From Pseudofabraea citricarpa (taxonomy: Eukaryota > Ascomycota > Leotiomycetes > Helotiales > Dermateaceae): 64,000 nt of DNA. This document shows, in pieces, positions 44,526 to 57,054 of the stretch. Numbering within the stretch: position 1 is the stretch's first letter; the number at the start of each line of letters is the position of its first letter. The stretch lies in NCBI GenBank assembly GCA_029641185.1, contig JAPWGK010000037.1:62001-126000 (forward strand), in the 5' to 3' direction. The notes beneath the pieces are model-generated. The model saw nothing but the letters and a program-made list of their open reading frames with translations, did not search any database and was not told the DNA's origin. A program made the translations under genes and the position numbers.

Positions 44526-45485
44526 ATGTGTCAACAAATTATTTACTATTGGAATCATTGTATGCATTCAACCGACGAAATCATTCTTTGCGCACAGGCA
44601 CAGGGCGAAAGACCATGCGAAATCATACACCAAGGCATGGTAGGCAAGCCTATTTCTTGCGTTGAATGCATTGCAAATCTTCACAAAATCGGACTAAAAG
44701 AAGCAAAGTTAGTCCAAGACGTAATCCTTCCAAGCGCCGAGAGATACGCAAATGAAGAACATCTAGTAGCAGCGGCATGGCGCAAAAATCTAGCTGTAGA
44801 AAAATACCATGATGAGCACAATGTGAATCCAGATGGCGAGGTATTGAGACAAATCACAAAAGCCGCACTACAAGAAGAGCAAGAAAAGGAAAACAATGAC
44901 CTAGAGATGTATATTCACGATGCACAAGTAACTGCAAACACAAGGAAAATCGTAAATACTCCTAGAGTGAAGCTACATCTCAGGGACTGTGAACTCTCCG
45001 ATCTTGCTCTCCATGAAGGAGAGGAGATAAGCGAGGAAGAAGAAAATGCGCTTTTCGAGGCTATGTGGGATCGATGCGAAGAGTTAGGCGCCAGAGGGGT
45101 TCCTGACTATTACGTTACTAAGCTTACTAAGGCAGCAGACAAAGTTGCAATCCTCAGACGAGGTCCTATTGATTCGATGGAGAAAGCTGAAGAAGTTGTA
45201 GCTTTTTGCATCGCCCAAAATAAAAAGAAGCAGGAAACTTACTACATCAGATCCGTGAAAAGAGCGATTAATGATTTCAGAATCGAAATAAGTCAGCACC
45301 AACACCACGGACAGTGCCAAATTTGCCAAGAACCTCTCAATCGAGTTGGAGATGCAGGAGAGCCACCTGAAATCGCGGTCCGCTTAATGTGTGGTCATGA
45401 GTTTGGTCATCGCTGTCTTGTTAGTTGGATTAAAAACCCCTTTGGTACTGGAAACTCTTGTCCCATGTGCCGGGCACCAGTGTAA
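44526..45485 (+). CDS. RING-type zinc finger protein
   Basis: A single exon of 319 residues. The N-terminus has scattered Cys/His pairs (MCQQ, NHCMH, CVECI) that could form a small zinc site. The middle is helical and charged. The C-terminus is a RING-like finger: CQICQEP, about 20 residues, then CGHEFGHRCLVSWI, and CPMC near the end. The spacing is that of an E3 ubiquitin ligase RING, but the position of the fifth ligand is Gly in CGHEFG, so one zinc site may be altered or completed by the following His. The same CGHEFG variant occurs in the protein at 57055-58158. No target is known; the family is expanded in some plant-associated ascomycetes. Confidence 0.75.
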   Translation: MCQQIIYYWNHCMHSTDEIILCAQAQGERPCEIIHQGMVGKPISCVECIANLHKIGLKEAKLVQDVILPSAERYANEEHLVAAAWRKNLAVEKYHDEHNVNPDGEVLRQITKAALQEEQEKENNDLEMYIHDAQVTANTRKIVNTPRVKLHLRDCELSDLALHEGEEISEEEENALFEAMWDRCEELGARGVPDYYVTKLTKAADKVAILRRGPIDSMEKAEEVVAFCIAQNKKKQETYYIRSVKRAINDFRIEISQHQHHGQCQICQEPLNRVGDAGEPPEIAVRLMCGHEFGHRCLVSWIKNPFGTGNSCPMCRAPV

Positions 45486-46939
45486 GTCTAGGGGTAAGAT
45501 CTTCTCCTTAATCGCGATGCCAAGCCACAAATCTATTGTGGCATCTTTGCATTGTATTTCTGCATGTAAATTATTTAGTCGCAAAACCAAATATCATAAA
45601 ACTGCCATAAGTTTAGTATTTCTTGCAAGTGAGTTCTCTTAATAGACAACAGATGATTCCCTACTATAATCAATAATCCACATAAAAGGATCTTTTACTG
45701 TTTTGAAGGCATGGACTAAATTGCAATCGTAACGTCTCTCCTTGTGTCCCGAGACGCACCCCGTAACGAGACAAAGCATAGGTACTTCGAGTTCGAAAAA
45801 CTATAAATCTATGAATTTATTGGATTTTCTATCAGTTTTTGTTTGTGAATATATTATATACCTCTCCTAAATACTCCTGGCTTATCATTCTAGAAAATTA
45901 TTATCGCGTCGTCGTCGCCCTCGTGAATTTACAGAGAGTCTCCTTTTAGCATATATTAGGACCTTCAGACTCGCGATATCACCTTTAAGTTCTTTTCCCT
46001 TTTCAACTCATAGAACGATCATGTATGAATTTCCGAGCTTAAGCACGATCTAAAAGTTTGTTCTCAGTGTTATGGCGGCTAGAACGAGCTATTACATACG
46101 CCATCGCCACATAGGCTGGTACCTCCTCCAATTAAGTGATTAAGGGTCTTGGTCAGTGGCGGTGTGGCTATAGCAACCTCGGTAGGAATTTAGTGGCTGG
46201 TGCAGGTGTGGCTGCGACGTTTCCCGACATTCTCCGTTAGAGCAAAAAGTGGCACGTGTACGGAGCTGACAAGATCGGCCATCTGCTTCCGAGACCGATT
46301 TTGCTTGTCGACCTTCCAGCTTCTTACAGCACCTCCAGCTCTCAATCCCTTTCTCTTTACGTTCTACCTATCGTCCGTCCCTGTATGCCGGAAAACCTTA
46401 CGTGCCGGAAATTTTACACGGTACATTGACTTGAAGTATTATTATATACAACACAATACAGTAGAAGGCGAATTGGGTGTTGCTGATTTTATCGATAACT
46501 TTTTTAAGTGAGCTCCGCTTCCTGACGTTGTACCCCAAGGTACCGGTATCATCGTAGAACGGAGCCAATTCTGGAACAAATTAGAACTAATATATATATA
46601 CTACTTAGTTATGGTACACAATTTAAGCGTTGCCTCGTCTATTTTTTTACTCAGTCAGTAAAATGCAATGAACGAGATGATTGATTGATAGATTTATACA
46701 GCAGCTATTTCTGAAGTTACGTCGATTGCATTAAGACCAGTCATGTCGAACCTTCAATAATACAGTATATGGCAGTGGCTAGTATTTATACTAGAATGCT
46801 ATTAGGAATCAACCGATAAGGCTTTGGTGGTGCTGTAGCGCATGCGCTTACAACGATCTGGGCCTAAAAGACGGGATGGGATCTATTCATCTCAGCTGAA
46901 ACGAATTCCTCGAACTTTCCCATATACATCCTATTGAGG
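45486..46939. other. Intergenic, AT-rich
   Basis: No gene is recognised. The motif CCGAGACGCACCCCGTAACG at about 45749-45768 resembles one near 26000. Short TCGTCGTCGCC runs occur near 45908. A 103-codon frame at 46200-46511 lacks family features. Confidence 0.45.
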
Positions 46940-49900
46940 ATGAAGCCCAAACAAGAACGCAAAGGAGGGCGCAAACTCCTGGACGTCCTCAAGTCGCCTT
47001 TTCAAAAGTTGACTGGTCGATCAAGGTCTTCCTCTCGTACCCCAACGCCAGCAGGGGCAGAGGGCTCCACGTCAGCAGACAATGCAACCCCAAGAGCAGC
47101 AACTGCTATCGATAGAGTTCGTAGTAGTAATACCTCCGTTGATACCCCTGCCAGTCCATTACCACGAGGTTTTGACGAAGCAGAAGAGGTGCCCAAATTC
47201 CCGCTCTGGGACACTGCTCTGCAAACACTCCAAGACGACCCTGAAACGAAAGAGGTCATGACCGAATACCTGAAAATTCTCGAGGCTCAAGCAGCCAGAA
47301 TTTCAGATGACAATGATTCCGGCAATACCTCCCAACCCCGAAATTTCAGTAAGGTGATCAAGCTCGGCTTAGCTGACATCGATGCGAAGATGTGGAAGAT
47401 CAATCTCGATCCCGAGCGACCCATAGTGGTTCGGGAACAAGTAAACCGTATTTTGAGAACGGTCAAGAAGTTCTCAGGTATTGCAGCCATGGCGGCGAGT
47501 TTCGATCCCGTGCACGCAGGCGTAGCTTGGGCAGGCGTCAGTGCTATTTTACCAGTATGCTTTATCCCCAAGATTATCACTTGATCACTTGATGCTGATT
47601 GCTAGTTGCTGATTGCTGATTGCTGATTGCTGTAGTTTCTGCTTAATATATCAGAACAAGAAGATAATATGAGAAACGGCTTAGTGGTCATTGCAGATTT
47701 GATAGCATGGCATGCGAATGTTGAGCGCCTTCTGCTGGGCGACGAGGTCAAGAGAGCTGATTCCGGCCCGCTGATTAAGTCAATATTCAGAGTCTACAAA
47801 GCGATCCTGATTTACCAGGCTGAAGCAGCTCGTTATGTCTTCCGATCAACACTAGGTCGCACAGCAAGGAGTGCTGTTGAAGCAGATACGTGGAAAGGGT
47901 ACCTCCAAACTATCACAGAAGCAAGGGAAAATTGCAAAGTCTGGGTGGACTTTTCTTCGACAAAACTGCTTTCGGATCAAATCAGTGATTTCCAGAAGAT
48001 CTTGAACAGGTTCAAGGCCGAATCGGAGAAGACCAGAGTTCTAGCATGGTTGAGTGATCAAAGTCACGCCGCAACCCACAGACAGATTCAACGAGACGCC
48101 GGAGAAGGGTACGCAGATTGTGGAGCATGGCTCCTTCGGCCTGAAAATCCAGATGCACTGTATCTGGCGTGAAAATCATTGACTCGGGGACAATTGTCTC
48201 TGCAAGGGTTCGCTGGGACAGGTAAAAGTACCTTGACATCTATGGTGATCGAAGATCTAACCAACGGCGAGGACCCTCCAAATGTGGCATTCTACTACTG
48301 CAAAAGGAAAGTGGCATCAAACGTTGACAAGATCATGCAAAGCTTAGTCTCTCAGCTCGCATATTCCGGAGGAGCAACATCTTTCCCTGAGCTCAGAACA
48401 TGTCATGAGAATGGCAGCCTTCCGGCGCCGGATAAGTGTATTAAATTGTTGCTGGAAGCCATTCGGAGATCCGGGCCTACTTACATCATCGTTGACGGTT
48501 GGGACGAAAGCGATACACCCAATGCTCTGCTCAAATATCTCATGAGCTTATGGGAAGCTTCCGCCTCCTTAAAGATCTTCCTCTCGAGTCGAATCGAAGA
48601 TGAGGTCATCCTCAAATTCCCAGATGCAGCACTCATCTTATGCGACAAAGAGACCAACGACTTGGATATCAGATCGTATATTGGTTCCGCCCTGAAAGAC
48701 GAAAATCGCAGGAACCGCGAGGTTGTGACTGAGACGATGGCGAAGGATATGACAGACAAATTGACTCAAAATGCTTCCGGAATGTGAGTAACATTTGAAA
48801 GTCTCGGATATTGGCTCAACTTGACAATAGGTTCCTCTGGGTCAAGTTACAGCTGGATCTCTTGCTCAGCGAAGAATATCGAATTGATAGCAAGGACGAA
48901 TTCAACCGGCGTCTAGCGAGCCTCGCGTCTGGATCAGGCGAAGATAACTCCCAAAAGTTGAATCAAACCTATCGGGATATCTTGGACAGGAACCTCAAGA
49001 ATCTGGGCTTTGAATCTGTTAAATGTGTCAAAGAAGCACTAAAGTGGGTGGCATGTTCGGCAGAGCCGCTCTCCGCTCAAACTCTTCTCCAAGCTGTGAA
49101 GATGAACACGAAAGACGATCTTACAGATAAACAGCTATGGAAGCGGAGTAGGAACCTTCTGGGAGCCGAAGAATCGGGAATTGTACGCTTTACGCACCTC
49201 TCTGTTCGAGAATTCGTTGAATCCGAGGAGACACTGGCAGGTGCACACCGTTTAGCTGCGTTAACCTGTCTCGACGGCACATTGAGGAAGAGGTCCAAAG
49301 TACTTAAGATATATCCAGAATTTGCCAAATATGCCTCGCTGTACTGGCCCTTTCATTGCGGCAATGCAGGACTTGGGGTCGATTGGTACACAACCACCAT
49401 TGGGAAAGAAGTCGTGAGAATCCTGACTCCTGAGATACTTAAGTCTGCCAGCACCGAAACAAAAATGGGCTATTCTCTTGAGGCTATGCCATCATTGAGG
49501 GAGGTTTGGATCTTCCTGGCGAAGGAGAATGGTGCCGTTCATTATTCGAAACTGGGGTTGACCATGATACATGATGGAAAGCAGCTCCTACCCGATGACT
49601 TTCTTATGGCGTGTTATCTTGGCTGGCAATGGCTGCTGGATGATCTCGGCCCAGAGGAAATTATACAATACGACAAGATCAAGAACACGCGAGGTCAATC
49701 TGGTCTTCACTTGGCTATAAAGCAGGGTCGCATTAGAATCGTCATATCTCTCCTCAAGGGTGGAGCGGATCCTCAACGGCCTGACGGCGAAGGCACAACG
49801 CCTTTGGGATTGGCCACTCTCACGGATCAGTCTAACATGGTAAAGTTGCTGCTTGGTTTCGACATCGACGAGCTTGAATCGGAGAACCTTAGCTTGCGAG

Positions 49901-50709
49901 ACAAAGAGCACCCACATCGCAAAAGAGCGGATGTGAACGGGAATGCCTATGCGTTGGGAAACACAGCTCTACATCTCGCAGCCCTGTATAATCTTCCGGA
50001 AATAGCGGACATTCTATGCCAAGTAGAAGACATCAATCCCAATATTTTGAATGTCAAAGGCGCTACCGCTCTGATCGACAGTGCTGTCGTTGGATCGGTA
50101 GAAGTAGCAAGGATCCTGATCGACCGAGATGACACAGATTTGAGGTTAACGACGGCCAATTTAGGACCAGGCATGTCAGATGAGCTATCGGCACTACATG
50201 CTACAGAGTCTCCCGAGATTGCCAAGTTGCTACTAGACAAGGACCCGGATCTCGCCCTTTTCACCAACAAGTCTGGGCTTTCTGTGTTGAGCCAGTGGCT
50301 GCACAATAGAAAAGCCAGCGGACCATTTGCAGATGCTGCGTACGAGCGAGATCTACTAGCAAGACTTAACATTCTGCTTTCTTGCAAAGAGATAGGCATT
50401 ATTGATTCTAACACGGTATTTCGAGAACCGGCGTGTATGCAGAGCGTGACCGTCTTGAGACGATTGTGGAATGACCCAAGGTCCTCATCTCCAGATTCTT
50501 GGAAAGATATATCGGGCGATATGTTGTTGCACCTTGCTGCAGCTAAAGGGTCTGCGGCAGTGATAAAATTCTTGCTAGATCATGGTGCAGATGTCACTTC
50601 ATTGAACAACAAGGGCGAGACTGCATTGGAAGTGGCTCAGCGGTATTCCAGAGATGAGATTGTGGTGCTACTGAAGCACAAGAACCGTGAAGCGAGTCAG
50701 AATGCATAG
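46940..50709 (+). CDS. NACHT-ankyrin NLR-like protein, in-frame TGA before the P-loop
   Basis: Three exons, join(46940..47554,47636..48783,48831..50709), give 1214 codons including the stop. After a Ser/Pro-rich N-terminus comes the fungal NACHT N-terminal helical domain (AGVSAILPFLLNISEQED is rebuilt by intron 1). Next is a NACHT ATPase with P-loop GFAGTGKST (48206-48232) and Walker B IIVDGWDE. A winged-helix-like region with HLSVREFVES follows, then ankyrin repeats (GLHLAIKQGR, TALHLAALYNL, MLLHLAAAKGS, HGADVTSLNNKGETALEVAQ). Such proteins act in heterokaryon incompatibility or non-self response. The frame contains TGA at 48170-48172 (codon 384), about a dozen codons before the P-loop, and no splice pair I could find removes it. 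Everything else is intact, so this is either a very recent pseudogene, a polymorphic allele or a recoded stop. Confidence 0.75.
47591..47634 (+). repeat. Heptamer tandem repeat inside intron 1 of the NACHT gene
   Basis: About five imperfect copies of ATTGCTG run up to the TGTAG acceptor and act as the branch-to-acceptor region. Confidence 0.75.
48170..48172 (+). other. In-frame TGA interrupting the NACHT-ankyrin gene
   Basis: The codons read GCG-TGA-AAA between LYLA and KSLTRGQLSLQGFAGTGKS in one continuous frame. The next in-frame ATG (about 48242) lies after the P-loop, so re-initiation would lose ATP binding. Confidence 0.8.
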
Positions 50710-53700
50710 TTCTATCTGTATGTGCGCACTGAAGACAATGTTGATGTTCTCAAGTTTTTCACGATTGCAACGGTAAAGCATTTGTGAGTGCAGGAAGGTT
50801 GGGATGATGCAATAGATCTATCATAACAACGAGTCGCTTAACTTGAGTCTTGATATTCTACATCAACCTCAATGCTTTTTTCATCGCCCTGTCCTCGCCC
50901 TGTCCTCGCCCTCTACACCTTCAGGGCATAAACACCAACAAGTTTATTCCTCAAGTTATAGCATACTTTCTTAAGTATATTAAAAGTGTTTTTTTATGCA
51001 TGATATAACATAGCTGCAACGAGCAACGTGGTTTGTTTCAGGGTGGGCATTTCGAGCTGCTGTCTCTTCCTTTGGACAGCACGTTTGGAGCATCAGGCTT
51101 TTGACGCTATTAGCTTGGTCTTAAACCCTTCCCTTAGTAAAGCTTTGATCAAGAGATGCTGTCCGTCACCTAATGGCGGCGCTATAATTGTGGATGACAC
51201 GCTGACTATGGCGACTGTAAAAGGAAGAAGAAATGTGAGGTCCGCCAAGTTCTAGCTATGTTTGAGGCTAGCATATTTGTGTAGAAGCCATACTAGCCAC
51301 ATGTGCTTACCCCTTCGTATTTGCTCCTGAGCCTCCTCAAAACATGATTCAGAACACAATTCCTACTCTTCAGGTCGCGGTCCTTTTCCCCATAACTCTC
51401 GACTACGCTGAAAGAGCGTGTTGTGTGTGTCGTAATCTGAACCTTTCGGTGTATCATCCTTTAGAAGCCGAAGATATTCTCGATCCATTCGGCTCCATGG
51501 TTGACACAACGAGCACCTGCATGCCTCCAGAGGTGGGAACACTCGCTTTGCCAAGTTCCAACCATAATATAGGTGGAAGACTTCCTCTACTCGATAGGTC
51601 CATTTCCAAGTCCAGTCTAGTTCCACTTGATCGTCATAACCTAGTGTAGCCCTAGTGCCCGGGTAGAAAATTCTCTCGCAGAGGTTCGAGCAGCCATAGC
51701 ACAACTCCTAAAGCGAATCACCTTGCATTGCTCTATAGTAGCCACGATCCGCTGTACAGTCTAAACACGTCACGCATACTCGTCGAACACCGCTTGCGCT
51801 GAACCTCTCGATCCTCTTACAAGCCTGGGTTGGCTTCTTTCCGTGCGTGCGGCTTGCTTTTCAGTCTTCCCTCGGGTTGGATTTGCCCGTAAACCAGCAA
51901 TTCCACTTTCGGTCTTGTATCAAAAAAATGTTATAATTTAACGAGATCGGAAGACAGCTGCCTTCTGTACTCGAAAGACGTAAGCCTAAAACATCGGAAC
52001 TAAAGTAGAGAGTAGATTCGTGATTATCAGAGGAGGCGGGGAAAGAGAGAGAGCCAGTCGGTGTAATAGCTATATTGCCGTGGTTTGTTTCTAGAAGTAA
52101 TAACAGACGACAAACAAAGTCCTAAGGAGACACTACAGCCGTGAACATGTCAAGAAAAAGTGTTCTGTCGTAGAAATTGATAAGAATGGGTATAAATATT
52201 GATGAGTAGACTTACGAGAACAGCGGGAAAAAGAACTGAAACAGGCGTCTTGAACTGAATTATAGGAAACACGAAAGAGGAAAAAGTTAAGTTTACCAAT
52301 ACTTGTCCACGAAGGTATGCTCACGGATAACAAATTTCAGTGTAGCTATATTGGTGCGAGAATTGCTTTGCCAAATAAGTCTTAAGGTTGGGAAGATCTA
52401 AACCCTTTATTTTCAGGGGTTTATCACCTGATATATCTGGAGGATGGTTTTTATATCATGTTAGACGTATTCTAGCAGTTTACTGGATATTACTGACTTT
52501 TTGCTCATGTGGAATGAGTGCAAGTCCCATCCGAATCATTACAATTATTGCCTGAGACAGAATTGAAAAAGCAAACTTCCCCAGTAGAGAATCGATTATC
52601 AAAGTAGTGGAATTCAGGAGTTCCGAGCTCAAGTTGTACAGTTGGGAGGACTTCTTATCAAAAGTCTGCATGTCGTACGAGAATGACTGCTTGGCTAGAA
52701 ACCCTAGCTAAAACCAACACTATCGAATTTTATGTAAGCTGAAAGTAGATGAGAAGGATCGAGGCCTTTGATGTTACTGGAATTGAACTTTCTGGATTCA
52801 AGGGAGAAATGCCCTCGTGAATATAATGCTCGCCAATTAATTGAACAGACCGGCATTTATTATTTTGGCCTCAATATGAAATTGAATAATATGAAGATAG
52901 GGAAATCAAGGATAAGTGACTCATACTCGCAGGAAGACATAGCACTCTTTGAACAGAACGTATCCCAGTTCGATCTTTTCGCTCATCTTTACCAGCCAGA
53001 GCTGGCTAAAATTACCACCACTGACGATATGCACCCTCAGAATTATTTGGTACGGTCATCAAAGTCTTGCCATTACCAGAACTGTGGATAGATGCATAAT
53101 TTGTACTCTACGGTGATGACATCATCAAAGCTGTCAATGCCAAGATCAATTATTTATCCATTATGTGGAACCAATGATCTCAGACCTTCTGTGTGGATTT
53201 CATCACGTAGCAGGGAGTACTGACGATGATCTTGTCTTGGTGCTCATTATCTTCGACTGCCGGCTCTTCCATATCCTTCTGGTTGGAACAATTCTAAGTA
53301 CAAACTGCTTTAGAAAACGCAGGAAGAAGTAAGTGCATAGCCATAGGCATAAGCATAGGAAGTAATTAAAAATATCATTTGGAAGGGTTTATATTACATC
53401 GTTTTCTAATTGTAATTTTCATCCATTGCATAGATTTATAAAACCCTTCGTATTCGTCACCGTATTTCGTATTACCCGATCTGGTAATCAACGAGTACGG
53501 CCAAGCCATAGGATATAAAATCTTCTATTACCACCTTCATCCTCGTTTTTAGGCTTATTTCTAAGCTAGTATGAAAAGAAGGAAATGAATCTTTAAATTA
53601 GAATAAGGGGGCGAAGCTGCATTGCCATTACGCCCGACGTATTTCTTATATTTCCTCATCCGGTTCAAGTCCTTCAACCTTACTCTGCACAAAGGATGTT

Positions 53701-53793
53701 ATAAATATTTGACATGGCCTCATCTATTTCTTTTCTCATCTCTCATCGTCTTTAAGTTCTTCAGACTTCTTTGCCCCTGTCCCTCTTTGAGTC
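50710..53793. other. Long AT-rich intergenic region
   Basis: Over 3 kb without a recognised gene. A tandem CCTGTCCTCGC-like run occurs at about 50884-50913. Two modest frames exist, 51363-51704 on the minus strand and 52768-53091 on the plus strand. Neither shows a family, and both are listed as rejected. TATA and pyrimidine-rich promoter signals for the next gene lie at the right end. Confidence 0.45.
53700..53707 (+). promoter_or_regulatory. TATA box of the FAD-linked oxidase
   Basis: TATAAATA lies 94 bp before the ATG and is followed by a pyrimidine-rich tract typical of fungal transcription starts. Confidence 0.45.
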
Positions 53794-55640
53794 ATGAAGA
53801 CAATATTCCTATTACATTTTCTCGCTTGCCTTCCTGGTTTTGCCGTTAGTGCCAACTCCTCGACGACAGCGCCAACAGGATGCCGACTTCTAAGATCGGA
53901 CAGCGACTGGCCAGCTCCTGAAGTATGGGAAGCCGGAATCCCTGGAGTGGTCCTTCAAAATGGCAGCGACGTTCATGGCCCTCTTCCTGATTATCGTATT
54001 CGAGCCCAGAACGCCGGTGATGTACAGGCAGCGGTGAAATTCGCCGCAAAGCACAACATCCGGCTTTCCATTATTACAACAGGTCACGATCAGATGGGAC
54101 GAAGTGATGCAGGATCAGGTCTGACAATCGACTTATCCTTGCTGAACAAAATCCGCGTTCTTGATTCATTTACCCCCACGTTAAATGGTGCCACTAGTCC
54201 GAATTACACAATTGATCAGCCAAATGTGATCGTTCCACAAAATGGCGTTCAAGCTGCTGTCACATTCAATCCTGGAATAGTAGGCCTAGCCCTCAACTAT
54301 GCGGTTTCTCCATCCGGTCTCTTCACTACTAGCGGTGCAGCTGGTAATAAAATCTTTTCTGTATACTTTTTTATTCGAAAACTAATATTATTCCAGCGGG
54401 AGTTGCAGTTTCAGGAGGATGGGGTCTGAATGGTGGTCACGGTCCATTGACTGCCCAATACGGACTCGGGGTTGATCAATGGCTCGAAGCAAAAATTGTC
54501 ACCGCAGATGGCGAGCTGAGAGTGCTTAACAGTATATCGAATCCGGACCTCTTTTGGGCCATTCGCGGAGGTGGAGGGACCTTTGGTGTGCTCATCGAAG
54601 CTACCTGGAAAGCACATGTTGCAGTGCCAATGACTGGCTACAACTGGTATATCAATTCCACGATAACAGGTTCAAACGTAAGCGATCCAGAGACCGGCAT
54701 TTCGCCAGTTAGCGATGCAATGCAATATCTCTTAGGAGAATTGCCGGGTTTACAGGAAAAGGGCATCAGCGCTTACATCTACGCGCAAGCTAGCTCTGTG
54801 AGATGCTATGCTATTCATCCAGGCAACGCTTCTGGAATCGCTAATGCTAATGCGGTCTGGGGACCAATCATCACCCAGATGCAATCCTTCACAGATATAA
54901 TGCCGTTCCAAACAAAGCCATACAATTTCGACAATTATAGAGATTTCTTTGACACCACTTATGGCCCTCTAGTACCCGAGACTAGCCCAAAGCCTCAACC
55001 CAGAAGCCGAGGAATATTTCCTTATAATAGCCGGCTCCTAGCTCCCGAGCACCTTCAAGATCCAGGTATTACCCGTGCATTAAGAAATACAGGGGGAAGT
55101 TATGGCGTACTTATGACTGCGCCTGGTCAATCTCAAGGTTCTGGTAGTGACACTTCAGTTACGCCAGCTTGGAGAAGAGCCGTGGTTCATCTCAGTGGTG
55201 GACCAAGCGGTGACGGACTTCGAGCTCTTGCTCCAGATATGGGCGCATATATCAACGAGGTATGTCAAGTTCTGATTGAAAAACTAAAATTCCCGCTAAC
55301 TCCAGTGTCCCAGGCAACTGTTACAGAGGTAGACTGGACGCAAACATTCTGGGGTGACAATTTCGAACGGCTTTCAGCAATCAAATCGAAATATGATCCG
55401 AACATGGTCTTCTGGGAAACTCCTGGGATCAATGCTCACTACATGCAATCCATTGATGGGCGGGCATGTCTAGTTCTTCCTCCTCCATTGAAGCCTACAA
55501 CCACACCTCCTTCAAACGATAGAGCTGTTGCTGCAAACCCTGCAGTTGACGGACAATTTCTTTTTGGGTCGCTAGAGTTGATTGGTGTAACATTCCCGGC
55601 ACAAGGAACTCAAGTTGGTTTGCAAACGGAATCAGCTTAG
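53794..55640 (+). CDS. Secreted FAD-linked oxidase, berberine-bridge-enzyme-like
   Basis: The likely model join(53794..54343,54397..55259,55314..55640) gives 579 residues. A signal peptide (MKTIFLLHFLACLPGFAVSA) is followed by the PCMH-type FAD domain. YRIRAQNAGDVQAAVKFA and IITTGHDQMGRSDAGSGL contain the His in GHD that usually carries covalent FAD. GVAVSGGWGLNGGHGPL follows, where related enzymes sometimes have a Cys as second FAD link and here there is none. The substrate domain ends with the BBE motif FWGDNFERLSAIKSKYDP. Members oxidise sugars, alcohols or secondary metabolites with O2. I place a 54-bp intron at 55260-55313; it is divisible by three without stops, so the 18-codon longer form is also readable. 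Confidence 0.88.
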
Positions 55641-57054
55641 GACTGGGTATGCCACGATAAGAATTTGCTAAGAATTAGGAAGGTGATATTTTTATTTGCA
55701 TGTTGTGTTTATCTCATCATTGCATTGCTAGTACTCCGAGCAGATATTATATCTGCTATATACAAATTTTTTGTTCCCGCCAAGAGTCTGTGAACATTAA
55801 GTAATTGTCTGATAAGCGTGTTAATTCGATAATTTTTCTCCTTTTCTCTATTTGAACTGAACCTATTATCAAATAAACAAAACTGGATTATTTTGACTTG
55901 AAAGTGATCCAAAGTGGCCTCTCATGTGTCAAAATGATGCAAAGCTCAGTTGCAAGGTTGCTATCTCTTTTTATTTGCGTACCAAATACCACAGAATGCC
56001 TAGGTTGATAATTCTTGTGGTTGCAAGTAACCCGCTGCGCTCAATTCATTATGACCCACGTAGGAAGCAGAGCTATAATTAAATTCTTCTTGAGGTTTCT
56101 GCTTTAGCTCCATGGTAAGCCCAAATTTGGCAGATGATCGATATATTTTGGAAGATTAACAGATTTTAACGCCATGAATAGAAGGTTTAGGTTAGGCTGC
56201 AAGGCAAGGCGTTTGAGTGAAGAGAAAAGATCAAAAGTCGTCCTGAAATTTGGACATTTCACATCTTGCTCGTACGATTCTGCACTAGTCATTGTCTTTG
56301 ATAAGTCTATCAGAATCTATAATAGCACCAAGTGTCAATTCCTGGACCCAAGACAAAACTCTACTCTTCCGGTCAAACGAGGCGGCGCATTCCGCCTGTG
56401 GCACAGTTTGACTTTGCCTATGACACTCGATTTGCTTCGAATCGCCTTTAAGACAATTAAAACTTGCCGTTATTTACGCTCAGTAACATAGAAAGGGCAT
56501 AGATTATCATTCTTGATGATCATAAGAATGGGCCATACTTTTGATCTCTGAACACTTTTCTGAAAGAGACCGATCGTTAGGAAGGATACAAAACTTGAGA
56601 ATAATATCGTTCCAGTTCCAGGCCCGAGTAATCCAACTTTGCAAGATGACTGGGAGATTCATACGTGCGAGCAATCCGAATTGCTACGCACCTTTGCTAG
56701 TAGTAAATTCATTTAGTGGATGCTGTCTTTAAATGCAAAGTTTTGTTTGTACGATATTATTTTCCGTGTTTATCACACTCTGTTTCTTTGTTTCTCTTTT
56801 GTCACCTTACAATAAGCTTTGTGTTGACCATAAAGAGCTTTCTTCACAGCCATGGCTTCTTTGCCCTCGATACAAAGATCCTCTGTGAAGATTTCGGTCA
56901 TCTTAACAATAGAGAGACTTTATAAAAACAGCAAATGAGCAGAGCATAGCATTATATATTATGGCGTTGGAGAAGGCACCTTTGATTCTTTGCGATTCAT
57001 TTTTTCATCACATCGTCACAGACAAAAACATACCAAAACACATAAACGTTCAGC
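55641..57054. other. Intergenic, AT-rich
   Basis: No gene is recognised; the frames at 56174-56491 and 56716-56925 lack features. The right end contains the TATA element of the RING gene. Confidence 0.5.
56921..56928 (+). promoter_or_regulatory. TATA box of the second RING gene
   Basis: TATAAAAA lies about 130 bp before the ATG at 57055. Confidence 0.4.

Noticed and set aside
51363..51704. 113-codon minus frame beginning MCYGCSNLCERIF
   Set aside because: It superficially resembles the start of HET-domain proteins, but no HET motifs follow and the plus strand is equally open.
52768..53091. 107-codon plus-strand frame
   Set aside because: No family, no intron-extended partner and AT-rich composition; insufficient support.
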